Shown in pieces: positions 16,607 to 25,754 of a stretch of DNA of 64,000 nucleotides. The stretch is from Streptomyces griseochromogenes (lineage in GTDB: Bacteria; Actinomycetota; Actinomycetes; Streptomycetales; Streptomycetaceae), in contig NZ_CP016279.1 in the NCBI RefSeq assembly GCF_001542625.1, positions 9,114,001 through 9,178,000 on the forward strand, given 5' to 3'. Under the pieces are notes generated by a model. It was not told the DNA's origin. It did no database searches and saw nothing but the letters and a program-made list of their open reading frames with translations. The position numbers were made by a program, and so were the translations under genes. Each line of letters opens with the position of its first letter. Position 1 is the stretch's first letter.

Positions 16607-18241
16607 GTGCGCGACGACGTGACCCACGACGTGCCGGCACCGCGCCGCCGCTCGTTCCTGATGTACACGGGAGCGCTGGGCGCGGCCGCCGTCCTTCCGC
16701 CGGCGCTGGCGGGCTGCTCCGCCGGTCCGGAGTCCACGAACGACACCGGGAGCGGGGGCAGCGGCAAGGACCGCACGCTGACCGCGGTGATCGGTTACGG
16801 CAACGACGGCAGCTGGGACCCGACGCAGACGGCGTCCGCGTTCGCCATGGCCGCCAACAACCACATCTACGAGGGGCTGCTCGACACCGACCCCATCTCC
16901 CGGGTGCCGTACCCGGCGCTCGCCACCGAGGTACCCAAGGACCCGGGCGCCACGACCTGGCGGTTCACCCTGCGCTCCGGTGCGACCTTCCACGACGGCA
17001 AGCCCGTCACCGCCGACGACGTCGTCTTCGTCTTCGACCGGATCCTCGACCCGAAGACCCAGACCCTCGCCAAGGGCTTCTTCGTCAGCTGGCTGAAGGA
17101 GGCGCGGAAGGTCGACGCGCGGACCGTCGAGCTGGTGCTGAGGTTCCCGTTCCCGGACGGGCTCGCCCGGCTCACGCTGGCGAAGATCATGCCGAAGCAC
17201 GTGTTCTCCCGGCCCGGCGCCTGGGACGACGCGATCAAGGGGTTCGCGGTGGGCTCGGGGCCGTACCGGCAGACCGCGCACCACCCGAAGTCGAACACCA
17301 CCTTCGAGGCGTTCGCCGCCTACAACGGCCCGCGCAGGCCCGCCTTCAAGCGGATGAACTGGCTGACGATCGTGGACGCGGCGCCCCGCGTGGCGAAGAT
17401 CTCCGGGAGCGGCGCGGGCGCGCAGATCGCCGACAACATCCCCTACGCCAACATCGCCCGCCTGGAGCAGGGCGGTCTGAAGGTCGCGGGCGGCGCCGGG
17501 ATGAACAACCTGTTCCTGATGTTCAACACGAAGCACAAGCCCTTCGACGACGTGCGGGTGCGGCAGGCGCTGCACTACGCGATCGACACCGAGAAGATGG
17601 TGCAGGTCGCGCTGAAGGGGCACGGGAAGCCGGCGTCCTCGTTCCTGAACGAGGGCAACCCCAGCTACCGACGGGCCAAGACGGTCTACGACCACGACCC
17701 CGCGAAGGCGAGGGCCCTGCTGAAGGCCGCCGGGGTCAAGGGGCTGAAGATCGAGATCCTCGCCGTGAACGTCAGCTGGATCGTGGACTGCCTGCCGACC
17801 GTCAAGTCCTCCTGGGACGCGATCGGCGTGGAGACGACCCTGGCTCCGCAGGAGACCACGGCCGTGTTCACCAAGATGGACCAGAAGCAGGACTACCAGG
17901 TGGTGGCCGCGGCCTCCAACCCCAATCAGTTCGGCCTCGACGCCGACCTGATCATGCATTACAACTACGGGCCCGACAATCTGTGGATGGGTTACACCCG
18001 GTGGGCCGGCGACCCGGTCGCGGGGCAGCTCTTCCGGGACATGGACCGGGCGACCCGGGAGCCGGACCCGCGGAAGAAGAAGGCGATGATCCAGGATTAC
18101 ATCGACGTCGTCGCCGAGCAGGCCGTGCTCTATCCGGTCGTGCACAACGAGCTGATGACGGCCTGGGACCCGCGCGAGCTCGACGGGATAAGGCCGCAGC
18201 CCTACCCGGGCATCAACCTGCTCCAGGCCGCCTGGGCCTAG
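16607..18241 (+). CDS. ABC transporter substrate-binding lipoprotein, solute-binding family 5
   Basis: A 544-residue extracellular receptor. The N-terminus has a twin-arginine style leader (RRRSFLMYTGALGAAAVLPP) ending in a lipobox LAGC, so it is likely exported folded and lipid-anchored. The mature protein has the family 5 layout: HIYEGLLDTD, WRFTLRSGATFHDGKPVTADDVVF, and LMFNTKHKPFDDVRVRQALHYAID. This family binds peptides, nickel, opines and, in some bacteria, sialic acid. First gene of a five-gene operon (receptor, permease, permease-ATPase fusion, ATPase, aldolase). The aldolase argues for a non-peptide, keto-sugar acid substrate. Confidence 0.92.
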   Translation: MRDDVTHDVPAPRRRSFLMYTGALGAAAVLPPALAGCSAGPESTNDTGSGGSGKDRTLTAVIGYGNDGSWDPTQTASAFAMAANNHIYEGLLDTDPISRVPYPALATEVPKDPGATTWRFTLRSGATFHDGKPVTADDVVFVFDRILDPKTQTLAKGFFVSWLKEARKVDARTVELVLRFPFPDGLARLTLAKIMPKHVFSRPGAWDDAIKGFAVGSGPYRQTAHHPKSNTTFEAFAAYNGPRRPAFKRMNWLTIVDAAPRVAKISGSGAGAQIADNIPYANIARLEQGGLKVAGGAGMNNLFLMFNTKHKPFDDVRVRQALHYAIDTEKMVQVALKGHGKPASSFLNEGNPSYRRAKTVYDHDPAKARALLKAAGVKGLKIEILAVNVSWIVDCLPTVKSSWDAIGVETTLAPQETTAVFTKMDQKQDYQVVAAASNPNQFGLDADLIMHYNYGPDNLWMGYTRWAGDPVAGQLFRDMDRATREPDPRKKKAMIQDYIDVVAEQAVLYPVVHNELMTAWDPRELDGIRPQPYPGINLLQAAWA

Positions 18242-18245
18242 CGGT

Positions 18246-19202
18246 ATGACGGCCGTCGTACGGATCCTGCTGCGCCGTATCGCCCTGCTCGTGCCGCTGC
18301 TGCTCGGGATCGTGCTGTTCGTGTTCCTGGTGATGCGGTTCTCCGACGTCGACCCAGCGTCCGCGTTCTTCCAGGGCGCGAACCCGACCCCGCGGCAGCT
18401 GCACGACTTCCGGGAGCGCAACGGCCTGCTGGACCCGCTCCCGGTGCGCTACGTCCATTTCGTGGGCGACCTGCTCCACGGCGACCTGGGCACCAGCGCC
18501 CTGACCCGGGCGCCGGTCGTCGACCAGGTCACCACCGCGCTGCCACTCACCCTCCAGCTGACCTTCCTCGGCCTCGGCATCGCGGTGGTGCTGGCGCTGG
18601 CGGGTGGCGTCACCGCCGCCGTCCACCGGGACCGGCTGCCGGACCAGGTCATCAGGGTCGTCTCCCTCGTCGGAGTCGCCGCACCCGGGTTCTGGCTGGC
18701 GCTGCTGATGATCCAGTACCTGGCGGTGGACCGGGGCTGGTTCCCGACCGGCGGCTACATCAACCCGGCCGACTCCTTCACCGGCTGGCTGAAGACCATG
18801 GCCCTGCCCGCGTTCGCACTGTCCCTGCCGGTGGCCGCCCAGCTGACCCGGATCGTGCGCACGTCCGTGGTGGAGGAGCTGGACAAGGACTATGTGCGCA
18901 CCGCGATCGGCAGCGGGCTGCCGCCCTGGGTGGTCGTCGGCCGGAACGTGCTGCGCAACGCGCTCGTCAACCCGCTGACCGTGCTCGGCCTGCGCGTCGG
19001 CTATCTCCTCGGCGGCGCGGTCGTCATCGAGACGATCTTCTCGCTGCCCGGCATGGGCAAGCTGATGATCGACGCCGTGCAGAACGGTGACCCGGCGGTG
19101 GTGCAGGGGGTGGTCCTCACCACGGCCACCGGGTTCGTCGTCGTCAACCTCGTCATCGACATCCTCTATCTGCTCGTCAACCCACGTCTGAGGGCGGCCT
19201 GA
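18246..19202 (+). CDS. ABC transporter permease (DppB type)
   Basis: A 318-residue inner-membrane subunit with six predicted helices. RRIALLVPLLLGIVLFVFLVM is the first helix, followed by the typical extracellular loop containing NGLLDPLPVRYVHFVGDLLHGDLGTS. The cytoplasmic EAA-type loop is DYVRTAIGSGLPPWVVVGRNVLRNAL. It pairs with the permease half of the next gene to form the channel. Starts 5 bp after the receptor stop; its own stop overlaps the next ATG by one base (TGATG). Confidence 0.93.
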   Translation: MTAVVRILLRRIALLVPLLLGIVLFVFLVMRFSDVDPASAFFQGANPTPRQLHDFRERNGLLDPLPVRYVHFVGDLLHGDLGTSALTRAPVVDQVTTALPLTLQLTFLGLGIAVVLALAGGVTAAVHRDRLPDQVIRVVSLVGVAAPGFWLALLMIQYLAVDRGWFPTGGYINPADSFTGWLKTMALPAFALSLPVAAQLTRIVRTSVVEELDKDYVRTAIGSGLPPWVVVGRNVLRNALVNPLTVLGLRVGYLLGGAVVIETIFSLPGMGKLMIDAVQNGDPAVVQGVVLTTATGFVVVNLVIDILYLLVNPRLRAA

Positions 19203-21175
19203 TGGTCACGCGCGCGAGCCTCACCGAGCGGCTCTCCCGGCCCGGCGTCCGGCTGCGCGGCTGGCGCCGACTGCCGCCGCTGTCGAAGGCCGCCGTCTGC
19301 TTCCTGGCCCTGGTCGTCCTGGTCGCCGTACTCGCGCCGGTGCTCGCCCCGCACGACCCGCTCGACCAGCAGGACCCGGTCGACGGCACCGGGCGCCCGT
19401 CGGCCGGTCACTGGATGGGCCAGGACAGCCTCGGCCGGGACATCCTGAGCCGGCTGATGTACGGCGCCCGCTGGTCGCTGGCGATCGGGCTCGGCGCGAC
19501 CGCGCTGGCACTGGTCGTGGGCGCGCTGATCGGGGCACTGGCGGCCACCTCCCGCAAGGGTGTGGACGAGACGCTGATGCGCTGCCTGGACGTGGTCATG
19601 GCGTTCCCGGGCATCGCGCTGGCGGCCGTGCTGGTCGCCGTCTTCGGCGGCGGGATCACCGTACTGATCTGTGCGATCGCCTTCCTGTTCACCCCGCCGG
19701 TCGCCCGGGTGGTGCGGGCCAACGTCCTCGACCAGTACGGCGAGGACTACGTCACCGCGGAACGCGTGATCGGCGCCCGCACCCCGCACATCGTGCTGCG
19801 GCACGTGGCCGTCAACTGCGCCGCCCCGGTGCTGGTGTTCTGCACGGTCCAGGTCGCCGAGGCCATCGTCTTCGAGGCGTCGCTGTCCTTCATCGGCGCG
19901 GGCGTGCGGCCCCCGGACCCCTCCTGGGGCAGTGTCATCGCCGACGGCAAGAACATGGTGCTGACCGGCGGCTGGTGGGCGACCGTGTTCCCCGGACTGC
20001 TGATGCTGCTGACCGTCCTGTCCCTGAACATCCTCTCCGAGGGCGTCTCGGACGCCTGGGCCGTCCCGGCCGCCCGCGAGGTGGAGGTGCCCGAGGACCG
20101 TCTGCAGGCGCCGGAGCCCCGCACCGGCGAGGTGCTCCCGCTGCCCGGCCTGGCCGACGCCGCCCGGCGGCTGCGCGCACGGGCCCGCCCCCCTCATGAC
20201 CGTGGCGGGCAGCCGGTGCTCGCGGTGGAGAACCTCGCCATCGGCTTCCCGGACCGGCACCGGGGCGTGGACATCGTGGCCGGCGTCAGCTTCGAGGTGC
20301 ACCCCGGCGAGGTGCTGGGCCTGGTGGGCGAGTCGGGCTGCGGCAAGTCGCTGACCGCGCTCGCCGTCATGGGCCTGCAGCCCCAGGGCGCCCGGGTGCG
20401 CGGCCAGATCCGCTTCCACCAGCGGGACCTGCTCGCCGAGCCGATGCGGGTACGGCGCCGGCTGCTCGGCCACGAGATGGCGATGGTCTACCAGGACGCC
20501 CTGTCCTCGCTGAACCCGGCGATGACCATCCGCGCCCAGCTCAAGCAGCTCGTGCGCCGCGGCGGCCGCCGCACCCCGCACGAACTCCTCTCGCTGGTCG
20601 GCCTCGACCCCGAGCGCACCCTGCGCAGCTACCCGCACGAACTCTCCGGCGGCCAGCGCCAGCGCGTCCTGATCGCCATGGCCCTCTCCCGCGACCCCGC
20701 GCTGATCGTCGCCGACGAGCCGACCACCGCCCTGGACGTCACCGTGCAGGCCCAGGTGATGGAGCTGCTGCTGCGGCTGCGCGAGGAACTGGGCTTCGCG
20801 CTGATCCTGGTCTCGCACGACCTGGCACTGATCGCCGACGTCACCGACCGGGTGGTGGTGATGTACGGCGGCCAGATCGTGGAGACGGGCGTGACCGCCG
20901 ACCTGGCGGAGGCACCGGCCCACCACTACACACGCGGACTGCTCGGCAGCGTGCTCTCGCTGGAGTCGGCCGACGAACGGATGACGCAGATCAGGGGGGT
21001 CGTACCGTCCCCCGCCGACTTCCCGGCGGGCTGCCGCTTCGCCGACCGCTGCCCGCTGGCGACCGAGGTGTGCCACACGACGGCTCCCGTCCTCGCGGGC
21101 ACCCCCACGCACACGGCCGCCTGTCACCACCCGGCGGTATCGCTGACGTCGGCAGAAAGCGAGGCCCTTCCGTGA
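19202..21175 (+). CDS. Fused ABC permease and ATP-binding protein (DppC-DppD type)
   Basis: A 657-residue protein joining two subunits that are separate in most operons. Residues 1-~290 are a DppC-like permease (GHWMGQDSLGRDILSRLMYGARWSL; SFIGAGVRPPDPSWGSVIADGK). After a charged, proline-rich linker (~290-340), an ATPase follows with Walker A GESGCGKS, signature LSGGQRQRVLIAMAL, Walker B LIVADEPTTALD and H-loop LVSHDL. It ends in the oligopeptide C-terminal domain GCRFADRCPLATEVC, which may bind an iron-sulphur cluster or metal. The fusion is known in actinobacteria. The stop overlaps the next GTG by 4 bases. Confidence 0.93.
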   Translation: MVTRASLTERLSRPGVRLRGWRRLPPLSKAAVCFLALVVLVAVLAPVLAPHDPLDQQDPVDGTGRPSAGHWMGQDSLGRDILSRLMYGARWSLAIGLGATALALVVGALIGALAATSRKGVDETLMRCLDVVMAFPGIALAAVLVAVFGGGITVLICAIAFLFTPPVARVVRANVLDQYGEDYVTAERVIGARTPHIVLRHVAVNCAAPVLVFCTVQVAEAIVFEASLSFIGAGVRPPDPSWGSVIADGKNMVLTGGWWATVFPGLLMLLTVLSLNILSEGVSDAWAVPAAREVEVPEDRLQAPEPRTGEVLPLPGLADAARRLRARARPPHDRGGQPVLAVENLAIGFPDRHRGVDIVAGVSFEVHPGEVLGLVGESGCGKSLTALAVMGLQPQGARVRGQIRFHQRDLLAEPMRVRRRLLGHEMAMVYQDALSSLNPAMTIRAQLKQLVRRGGRRTPHELLSLVGLDPERTLRSYPHELSGGQRQRVLIAMALSRDPALIVADEPTTALDVTVQAQVMELLLRLREELGFALILVSHDLALIADVTDRVVVMYGGQIVETGVTADLAEAPAHHYTRGLLGSVLSLESADERMTQIRGVVPSPADFPAGCRFADRCPLATEVCHTTAPVLAGTPTHTAACHHPAVSLTSAESEALP

Positions 21176-22191
21176 CCGCTGTCGTGGAAGTACGGGACGC
21201 CCATGTCGTCCACAAGGCCCGCGGCGGCGGTGTGTTCACGCGTGACCGGGTGTACGCCCTCACCGGCGCCGGTCTCGCCGTCGCGCCGGGCGAGACGGTC
21301 GGAGTGGTCGGCGAGTCCGGGTGCGGGAAGTCGACGCTGGCACGGGTGCTGGTGGGCATCCAGCGGCCGACCTCCGGGACGGTGTCGTTCCGGGGCCGTG
21401 ACCTGTGGTCGATGCCGCCGGCCGAACGCCGGACCACGGTCGGCGCGGGCACCGGCATGATCTTCCAGGACCCGTCGACCGCCCTGAACCGCAGACTGAC
21501 GGTACGCCGCATCCTGCGCGACCCGCTGGACGTCCACGGACGCGGCACCAGGGCCGAACGGGATGACCGCGTACGGGAGTTGATGAGCCTGGTCGGTCTC
21601 CCCCGCGCCCTCACCGACGCACTCCCCGGTCAGCTCTCCGGCGGCCAGCGCCAGCGCGTAGCCATCGCCCGCGCGCTGGCCCTGGACCCGGGCCTCGTCG
21701 TCGCCGACGAGCCGACCAGCGCCCTGGACGTCTCGGTCCGCGCCCAGATCCTCAACCTCCTCCTGGACCTGAAGGAACGCCTCGGCCTGGCCCTGGTGTT
21801 CGTCTCGCACGACATCCAGACGGTACGGCGGATGAGCGACCGGGTGATCACCATGTACTTGGGCCGGATCGTTGAGGAGACCCCGGCCGCCCGGGTCACC
21901 GACCAGGCCCGCCACCCCTACACCCGCGCCCTGTTCTCCGCGACCCCCGGCCTGCTGGACCCCATCGACCCGATCCCGCTGACCGGCCCGGTGCCCTCGG
22001 CGACCCGTCCGCCGAGCGGCTGCCCCTTCCGCACCCGTTGCTGGAAGGCCGACGAGGTCTGCGCGGGCTCGATGCCGGACTTCTCGGCCGCGTCGCAGCC
22101 CGGACACCGCTACCGCTGCCACCATCCTGTGCAGGAGGACCAGTCGACCCGCGATCTGGTCCGCCAGAGCCTGCCCCGGAGCACCGAATGA
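21172..22191 (+). CDS. ABC transporter ATP-binding protein (DppF type)
   Basis: A 339-residue second ATPase subunit: Walker A GESGCGKST, signature LSGGQRQRVAIARAL, Walker B LVVADEPTSALD, H-loop FVSHDI, and the C-terminal oligopeptide-type domain GCPFRTRCWKADEVC. The GTG at 21172 overlaps the previous stop (GTGA), and its TGA overlaps the next ATG (ATGA), so all three proteins are made in a coupled way. It works with the fused protein to power import. Confidence 0.95.
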   Translation: MTAVVEVRDAHVVHKARGGGVFTRDRVYALTGAGLAVAPGETVGVVGESGCGKSTLARVLVGIQRPTSGTVSFRGRDLWSMPPAERRTTVGAGTGMIFQDPSTALNRRLTVRRILRDPLDVHGRGTRAERDDRVRELMSLVGLPRALTDALPGQLSGGQRQRVAIARALALDPGLVVADEPTSALDVSVRAQILNLLLDLKERLGLALVFVSHDIQTVRRMSDRVITMYLGRIVEETPAARVTDQARHPYTRALFSATPGLLDPIDPIPLTGPVPSATRPPSGCPFRTRCWKADEVCAGSMPDFSAASQPGHRYRCHHPVQEDQSTRDLVRQSLPRSTE

Positions 22192-23114
22192 CCTTTCCCG
22201 CCCCGCTCACCGGTGTCGTCCCGCCCGTCTGCACGCCCCTGACACCGGACCGCGAGGTGGACGTGCCCTCGCTCCTCCGGCTGGTCGAGCACCTGGTGGA
22301 GGGCGGGGTGCACGGGCTGTTCCTGCTCGGCTCGACCTCCGAGGCGGCCTTTCTGACCGACCGGCAGCGCCGCGAGGTGGTGGAGGCGGTCGTCGGCCAC
22401 ATCGGCCGTCAGCTGCCCGTCCTCGCCGGGGCCATCGACATGACCACCCCGCGCGTCCTGGACCACGTCCGCGCCGTCACCGCGGCGGGCGCCCAGGCCG
22501 TCGTCGTCACCGCCCCCTTCTACGCCCGCACCCACCCCTCGGAGATCGTCCACCACTTCCGCCGGATCGCGGCGGCGAGCCCGGTCCCGGTGATCGCCTA
22601 CGACATCCCGTCCGCCGTGCACAGCAAGCTCCCCACCGAGGTGGTGCTGGGGCTCGCCGCCGACGGTGTACTCGCCGGGCTGAAGGACTCCAGCGGGGAC
22701 CTGGCCGCCTTCCGGGAGGTCGTCACCGGCGCCCGCGCCCACGCCGGCTTCAGCGCACTGACCGGCTCCGAACTGCTCGTCGACTCGGCGCTGGCACTGG
22801 GCGCCGACGGCGTGGTGCCGGGCCTCGGCAACGTCGATCCGCACGGGTACGTCCGCCTCTACCGCGCCGCCCGGGCGGGCGATTGGCAGAGCGCACGCGA
22901 CGAACAGGACCGGCTGTGCGCGCTGTTCGGCATGGTCGGCGTGGGGGATCCGGCGCGGATGGGCGGCAGCTCGTCGGCGATCGGCGCGTTCAAGGCGGCG
23001 CTGCATCTGCGGGGGATCATCGACTGCCCGGTGACGGCGGAGCCGCAGGTGCCGTTGTCGGGGGGCGAGGTGGAGAAGGTGGGGAAGTTTCTGGCGGGGG
23101 CGGGGTTGCTCTAG
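22188..23114 (+). CDS. DapA/NanA-family class I aldolase, possibly N-acetylneuraminate lyase
   Basis: A 308-residue (alpha/beta)8 barrel enzyme forming a Schiff base with pyruvate. The catalytic Lys is K166 in AGLKDSSGDL, and the Tyr is in AYDIPS (Y138). The pyruvate-binding loop is GSTSE at 48-52, a Ser-Thr pair as in neuraminate lyases rather than the Thr-Thr of dihydrodipicolinate synthase. Being the last, translationally coupled gene of an import operon points to catabolism of the imported solute, not lysine synthesis. Alternatives: 2-keto-3-deoxy-sugar acid or 4-hydroxy-2-oxoglutarate aldolase. The stop overlaps the convergent DUF397 gene by 4 bases. Confidence 0.85.
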   Translation: MTFPAPLTGVVPPVCTPLTPDREVDVPSLLRLVEHLVEGGVHGLFLLGSTSEAAFLTDRQRREVVEAVVGHIGRQLPVLAGAIDMTTPRVLDHVRAVTAAGAQAVVVTAPFYARTHPSEIVHHFRRIAAASPVPVIAYDIPSAVHSKLPTEVVLGLAADGVLAGLKDSSGDLAAFREVVTGARAHAGFSALTGSELLVDSALALGADGVVPGLGNVDPHGYVRLYRAARAGDWQSARDEQDRLCALFGMVGVGDPARMGGSSSAIGAFKAALHLRGIIDCPVTAEPQVPLSGGEVEKVGKFLAGAGLL

Positions 23115-23326
23115 GGGCGGGTGGGGGTGGAGCGAGTCTCCTTCAGGGCTTCTATGAAGGGGGTAAAGGCTCCGGGCGGGAAGGTGAGGGTTGCTCTGGC
23201 CGGGGCCTTGGAGTCTCGGATGGATATGTGGGCGGGGCGGGCCGCGATTTCCACACAGTTGTTGCCGTCGCCGCTTCCCGAGAAGGACGACCTCCGCCAG
23301 TTGCCACGGGCCACGGTGTGCCTCAC
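23111..23326 (-). CDS. DUF397 domain protein
   Basis: A 71-residue protein with the DUF397 pattern: WRRSSFSGSGDGNNCVEIA near the N-terminus, then SIRDSKAP and FTPFIEALK. DUF397 proteins are small partners of XRE regulators in streptomycetes, often in BldB/WhiJ-like developmental modules. The GTG start at 23326 overlaps the stop of the upstream XRE gene (GTGA), so the two are co-translated. Confidence 0.88.
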   Translation of the reverse strand: MRHTVARGNWRRSSFSGSGDGNNCVEIAARPAHISIRDSKAPARATLTFPPGAFTPFIEALKETRSTPTRP

Positions 23327-24174
23327 AACTCTTTCGCCAGCTTGTGGATGAGGTCACGCGACCGCTCGGGGTCGAGTGACACAGCCTCCACTTTACGGAA
23401 GAGCGTTCGAAACGCATCGAGTTGGGCCTCGGAGTCGATGAACCCTGCGCCCTGAGGCGCGTCGCGCACCGCCGTGTCCAACCTCGGTACGGCACCACCT
23501 ACGTACATCATGGCGTTCGTGGCTCCGGCGAAGCCGTCCAGGTCGAACGGGATTACTCGCACGCTGATGTGGGGCGCTTCAGAGAACTCCAGAATGCGGT
23601 TGAGCTGAGCGCGTGTGGTGGTCCGGTCTCCGACCCTGATACGCAGGGCTGCCTCGTGGATCACCGCCTCGTACGGGACACAGGTCGGCTCCTCGATGAT
23701 GACCTTGCGTTCCATGCGATGGCGGACGCGCATCTCAAGGTCGTTCTGGGGGAGTTCGGGGACCCGGTACGAAAAGATGGCGCGCGCGTAGTCATCCGTC
23801 TGGAACAGGCCCGGGACGTGCAGGAACTCCACGTCGAGGCGGTACGAGGCGTGGTATTCCAACTCGGCGAGATCCAGGAACGAAGTTGGCAGCAGACCCC
23901 GATACTCCTCCCACCAGCCGTGGGTCCGGTCAGTCGCCATCGCCACCAACGCCTCGATCAACTCGGCGTCCGTACAGGAGTACTGGGCGGCGAGTCGCCG
24001 TACACGCTCCTCGCTCACGCCCGCCGTACCGAACTCGATCTGACTGATCTGAGCCGAGTCCGTCCCGAGCAGTGCGGCGGCATCGAGCCCTTTGAGCCCT
24101 GCGGCCTCGCGCAGTTTCCGCAGCTCAGAACCCAGGCGCGTCTGGCGTGCCGTGGGCTGTTTCCGCCGCGCCAT
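23323..24174 (-). CDS. XRE family regulator with DUF5753-type C-terminal domain (WhiJ-like)
   Basis: A 283-residue DNA-binding protein. The N-terminal helix-turn-helix is LGSELRKLREAAGLKGLDAAALLGTDSAQISQIE, residues ~14-48. The large C-terminal domain with EEYRGLLPTSFLDLAELE, VEFLHVPGLFQTDDYARAI and ISVRVIPF is the DUF5753 domain common in Streptomyces. Together with the DUF397 gene downstream and the divergent ATPase gene, it forms the typical three-gene module related to whiJ and abaA. Expected role: control of development or antibiotic production; target unknown. Confidence 0.9.
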   Translation of the reverse strand: MARRKQPTARQTRLGSELRKLREAAGLKGLDAAALLGTDSAQISQIEFGTAGVSEERVRRLAAQYSCTDAELIEALVAMATDRTHGWWEEYRGLLPTSFLDLAELEYHASYRLDVEFLHVPGLFQTDDYARAIFSYRVPELPQNDLEMRVRHRMERKVIIEEPTCVPYEAVIHEAALRIRVGDRTTTRAQLNRILEFSEAPHISVRVIPFDLDGFAGATNAMMYVGGAVPRLDTAVRDAPQGAGFIDSEAQLDAFRTLFRKVEAVSLDPERSRDLIHKLAKEL

Positions 24175-24241
24175 ATCTTCCTCCTCGCCGCCAACTTTCC
24201 TGGAATGGCACCTCGTTCGAGGGGCAGATTACGGCAGCTAC

Positions 24242-24271
24242 TTGCACGGTCCCAAATTGTGGCCCTACCGT
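24242..24271 (+). promoter_or_regulatory. Possible promoter of the ATPase gene
   Basis: TTGCAC (24242-24247) and TACCGT (24266-24271) with an 18-bp spacer, 110 bp before the ATPase start, in the 207-bp divergent gap. No clear palindrome was seen in the rest of the gap. Confidence 0.35.
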
Positions 24272-24381
24272 CGGTGGCGCAACGCACACGCAGCGGAAGC
24301 GCACTGCTCCGTCGTGCCATGACGGCTGCGGCAATGCCACCGAGCACGAAACCCCCTTCATCCCACCGGAGTTGATGACAC

Positions 24382-24789
24382 ATGCCTGAAACCTGGGACT
24401 ACACCCTCTACATCCCCAACGACCTCAGAGCGGTCACGGTCTGTCGCCGCACCCTGCGTCTGATCCTGACCCTGCACGGGTTGACCGGGTTGGTGGATAC
24501 GGCGGAGTTGTTGGCGGCGGAGCTGGTGTCGAACGCGGTACGGCATACGAAAGGGCCGGCTGCGCTCAGGGTGCGGCGGACGGCGGAGGGGGTGGTGTGG
24601 ATCGGGGCGTGGGACACGGATCCCGGACCGCCGGAACCACCGCGACCGTTGGGGCGGGCAGGGGAGCTGGAGGAGGCGGGCCGGGGTCTGGGGCTGGTGG
24701 TGGCCTGCGCGGAGCAGTGGGGCTGGCAGCCGTCGGCGCGGTTCGGGAACCGGGGGAAATATGTGTGGTGCGAACTTGCGGCCGCGTAG
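24382..24789 (+). CDS. Anti-sigma-factor-like ATPase (HATPase, RsbW type)
   Basis: A 135-residue protein with the GHKL ATPase fold: N-box ELLAAELVSNAVRHTKGPA, G1-like WDTDPGPPEPP, G2-like GRGLGLVVACAEQWGW. Family members in streptomycetes are anti-sigma kinases or orphan partners of XRE/DUF397 modules. ATG 24382 starts 207 bp from the divergent XRE gene. No cognate anti-anti-sigma or sigma gene is nearby, so its partner is probably the XRE/DUF397 pair or is encoded elsewhere. Confidence 0.85.
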   Translation: MPETWDYTLYIPNDLRAVTVCRRTLRLILTLHGLTGLVDTAELLAAELVSNAVRHTKGPAALRVRRTAEGVVWIGAWDTDPGPPEPPRPLGRAGELEEAGRGLGLVVACAEQWGWQPSARFGNRGKYVWCELAAA

Positions 24790-25754
24790 CTCGTTGATTA
24801 CGTCGTACGGAAAGGAGAGCTGATGGTCGGCTCGTCGCACGAGGCGCTGCACCGGATCTTCCAGAAGGATCCGGCGCTGTTGACCCGCGCGTTACAGAGT
24901 GTCCTGCAGGTGCCGTTTCCCGAGCCACGGGAGATCGCCGCGCTGAACGTGGACCTCACGAAGATCGAGCCGGTCGAACGGCGGGTGGACACGCTGCTGC
25001 GGGCAGAGACGGACGAGGGCACGTACCTGCTGGTGGTCGAGTCGCAGGGAAAGGTGGACGACCGCAAGCGGGGCAGCTGGCCCTACTACCTCTCCCACCG
25101 TGCGACACGATGTCGCTCTGTTTGAGTAAGTGAGCCTGTGTGAAGGGAAGTTGAAACGGGCGAACTTTGGGTCTGTACTCGGACCGGTCCCCGCGCTCAC
25201 ATGCGTCGCTGGTAACGGCGGGGTGTGAAGCTGAGCGTTCAAGCCCAAGGGCGCCCTGGCCATCTGGGAGCCACAGGCGAGGGGAAGGCTGGACGGATGA
25301 ACGCAAGTGAACTCCCGTTGACGCCTCGTAAAGGTAAGGCCTTGCGGTGGCATGCGTGCGACGGTCAGATGGATCGGGTGCTGAAACGCACCGGGCGAGC
25401 TCTGGGGTGGTATGTCCAGAGTGCGAGTACCGCCGATCCCGGGGTAAAGGGAGCATCCTCCCCAGCCGCATCTCAATGGAGCGGAACGTGGAAACCCCGT
25501 CGGGGTCCGGGTGAACACCCGGTAGGTCGACCGTAAGGAAGGCTCAACTCCCTGGCGGGAACAGGATGATCCAAGAAGCGAAGGCCGACAGGCCGAAAGG
25601 CCGGAGGAAAGCCGGGAAGATTCTTCGCCTTCCCGATATAACTCGTCGGATACGGGTCCGGGTGGCCCGGCCCGAAAGGGCGCCCACGTGGATCAGGTGA
25701 GCCTTTGAAGAGACCTGTACATGGCAATGGAACCGAAGGGCAAGTTCGACACCA

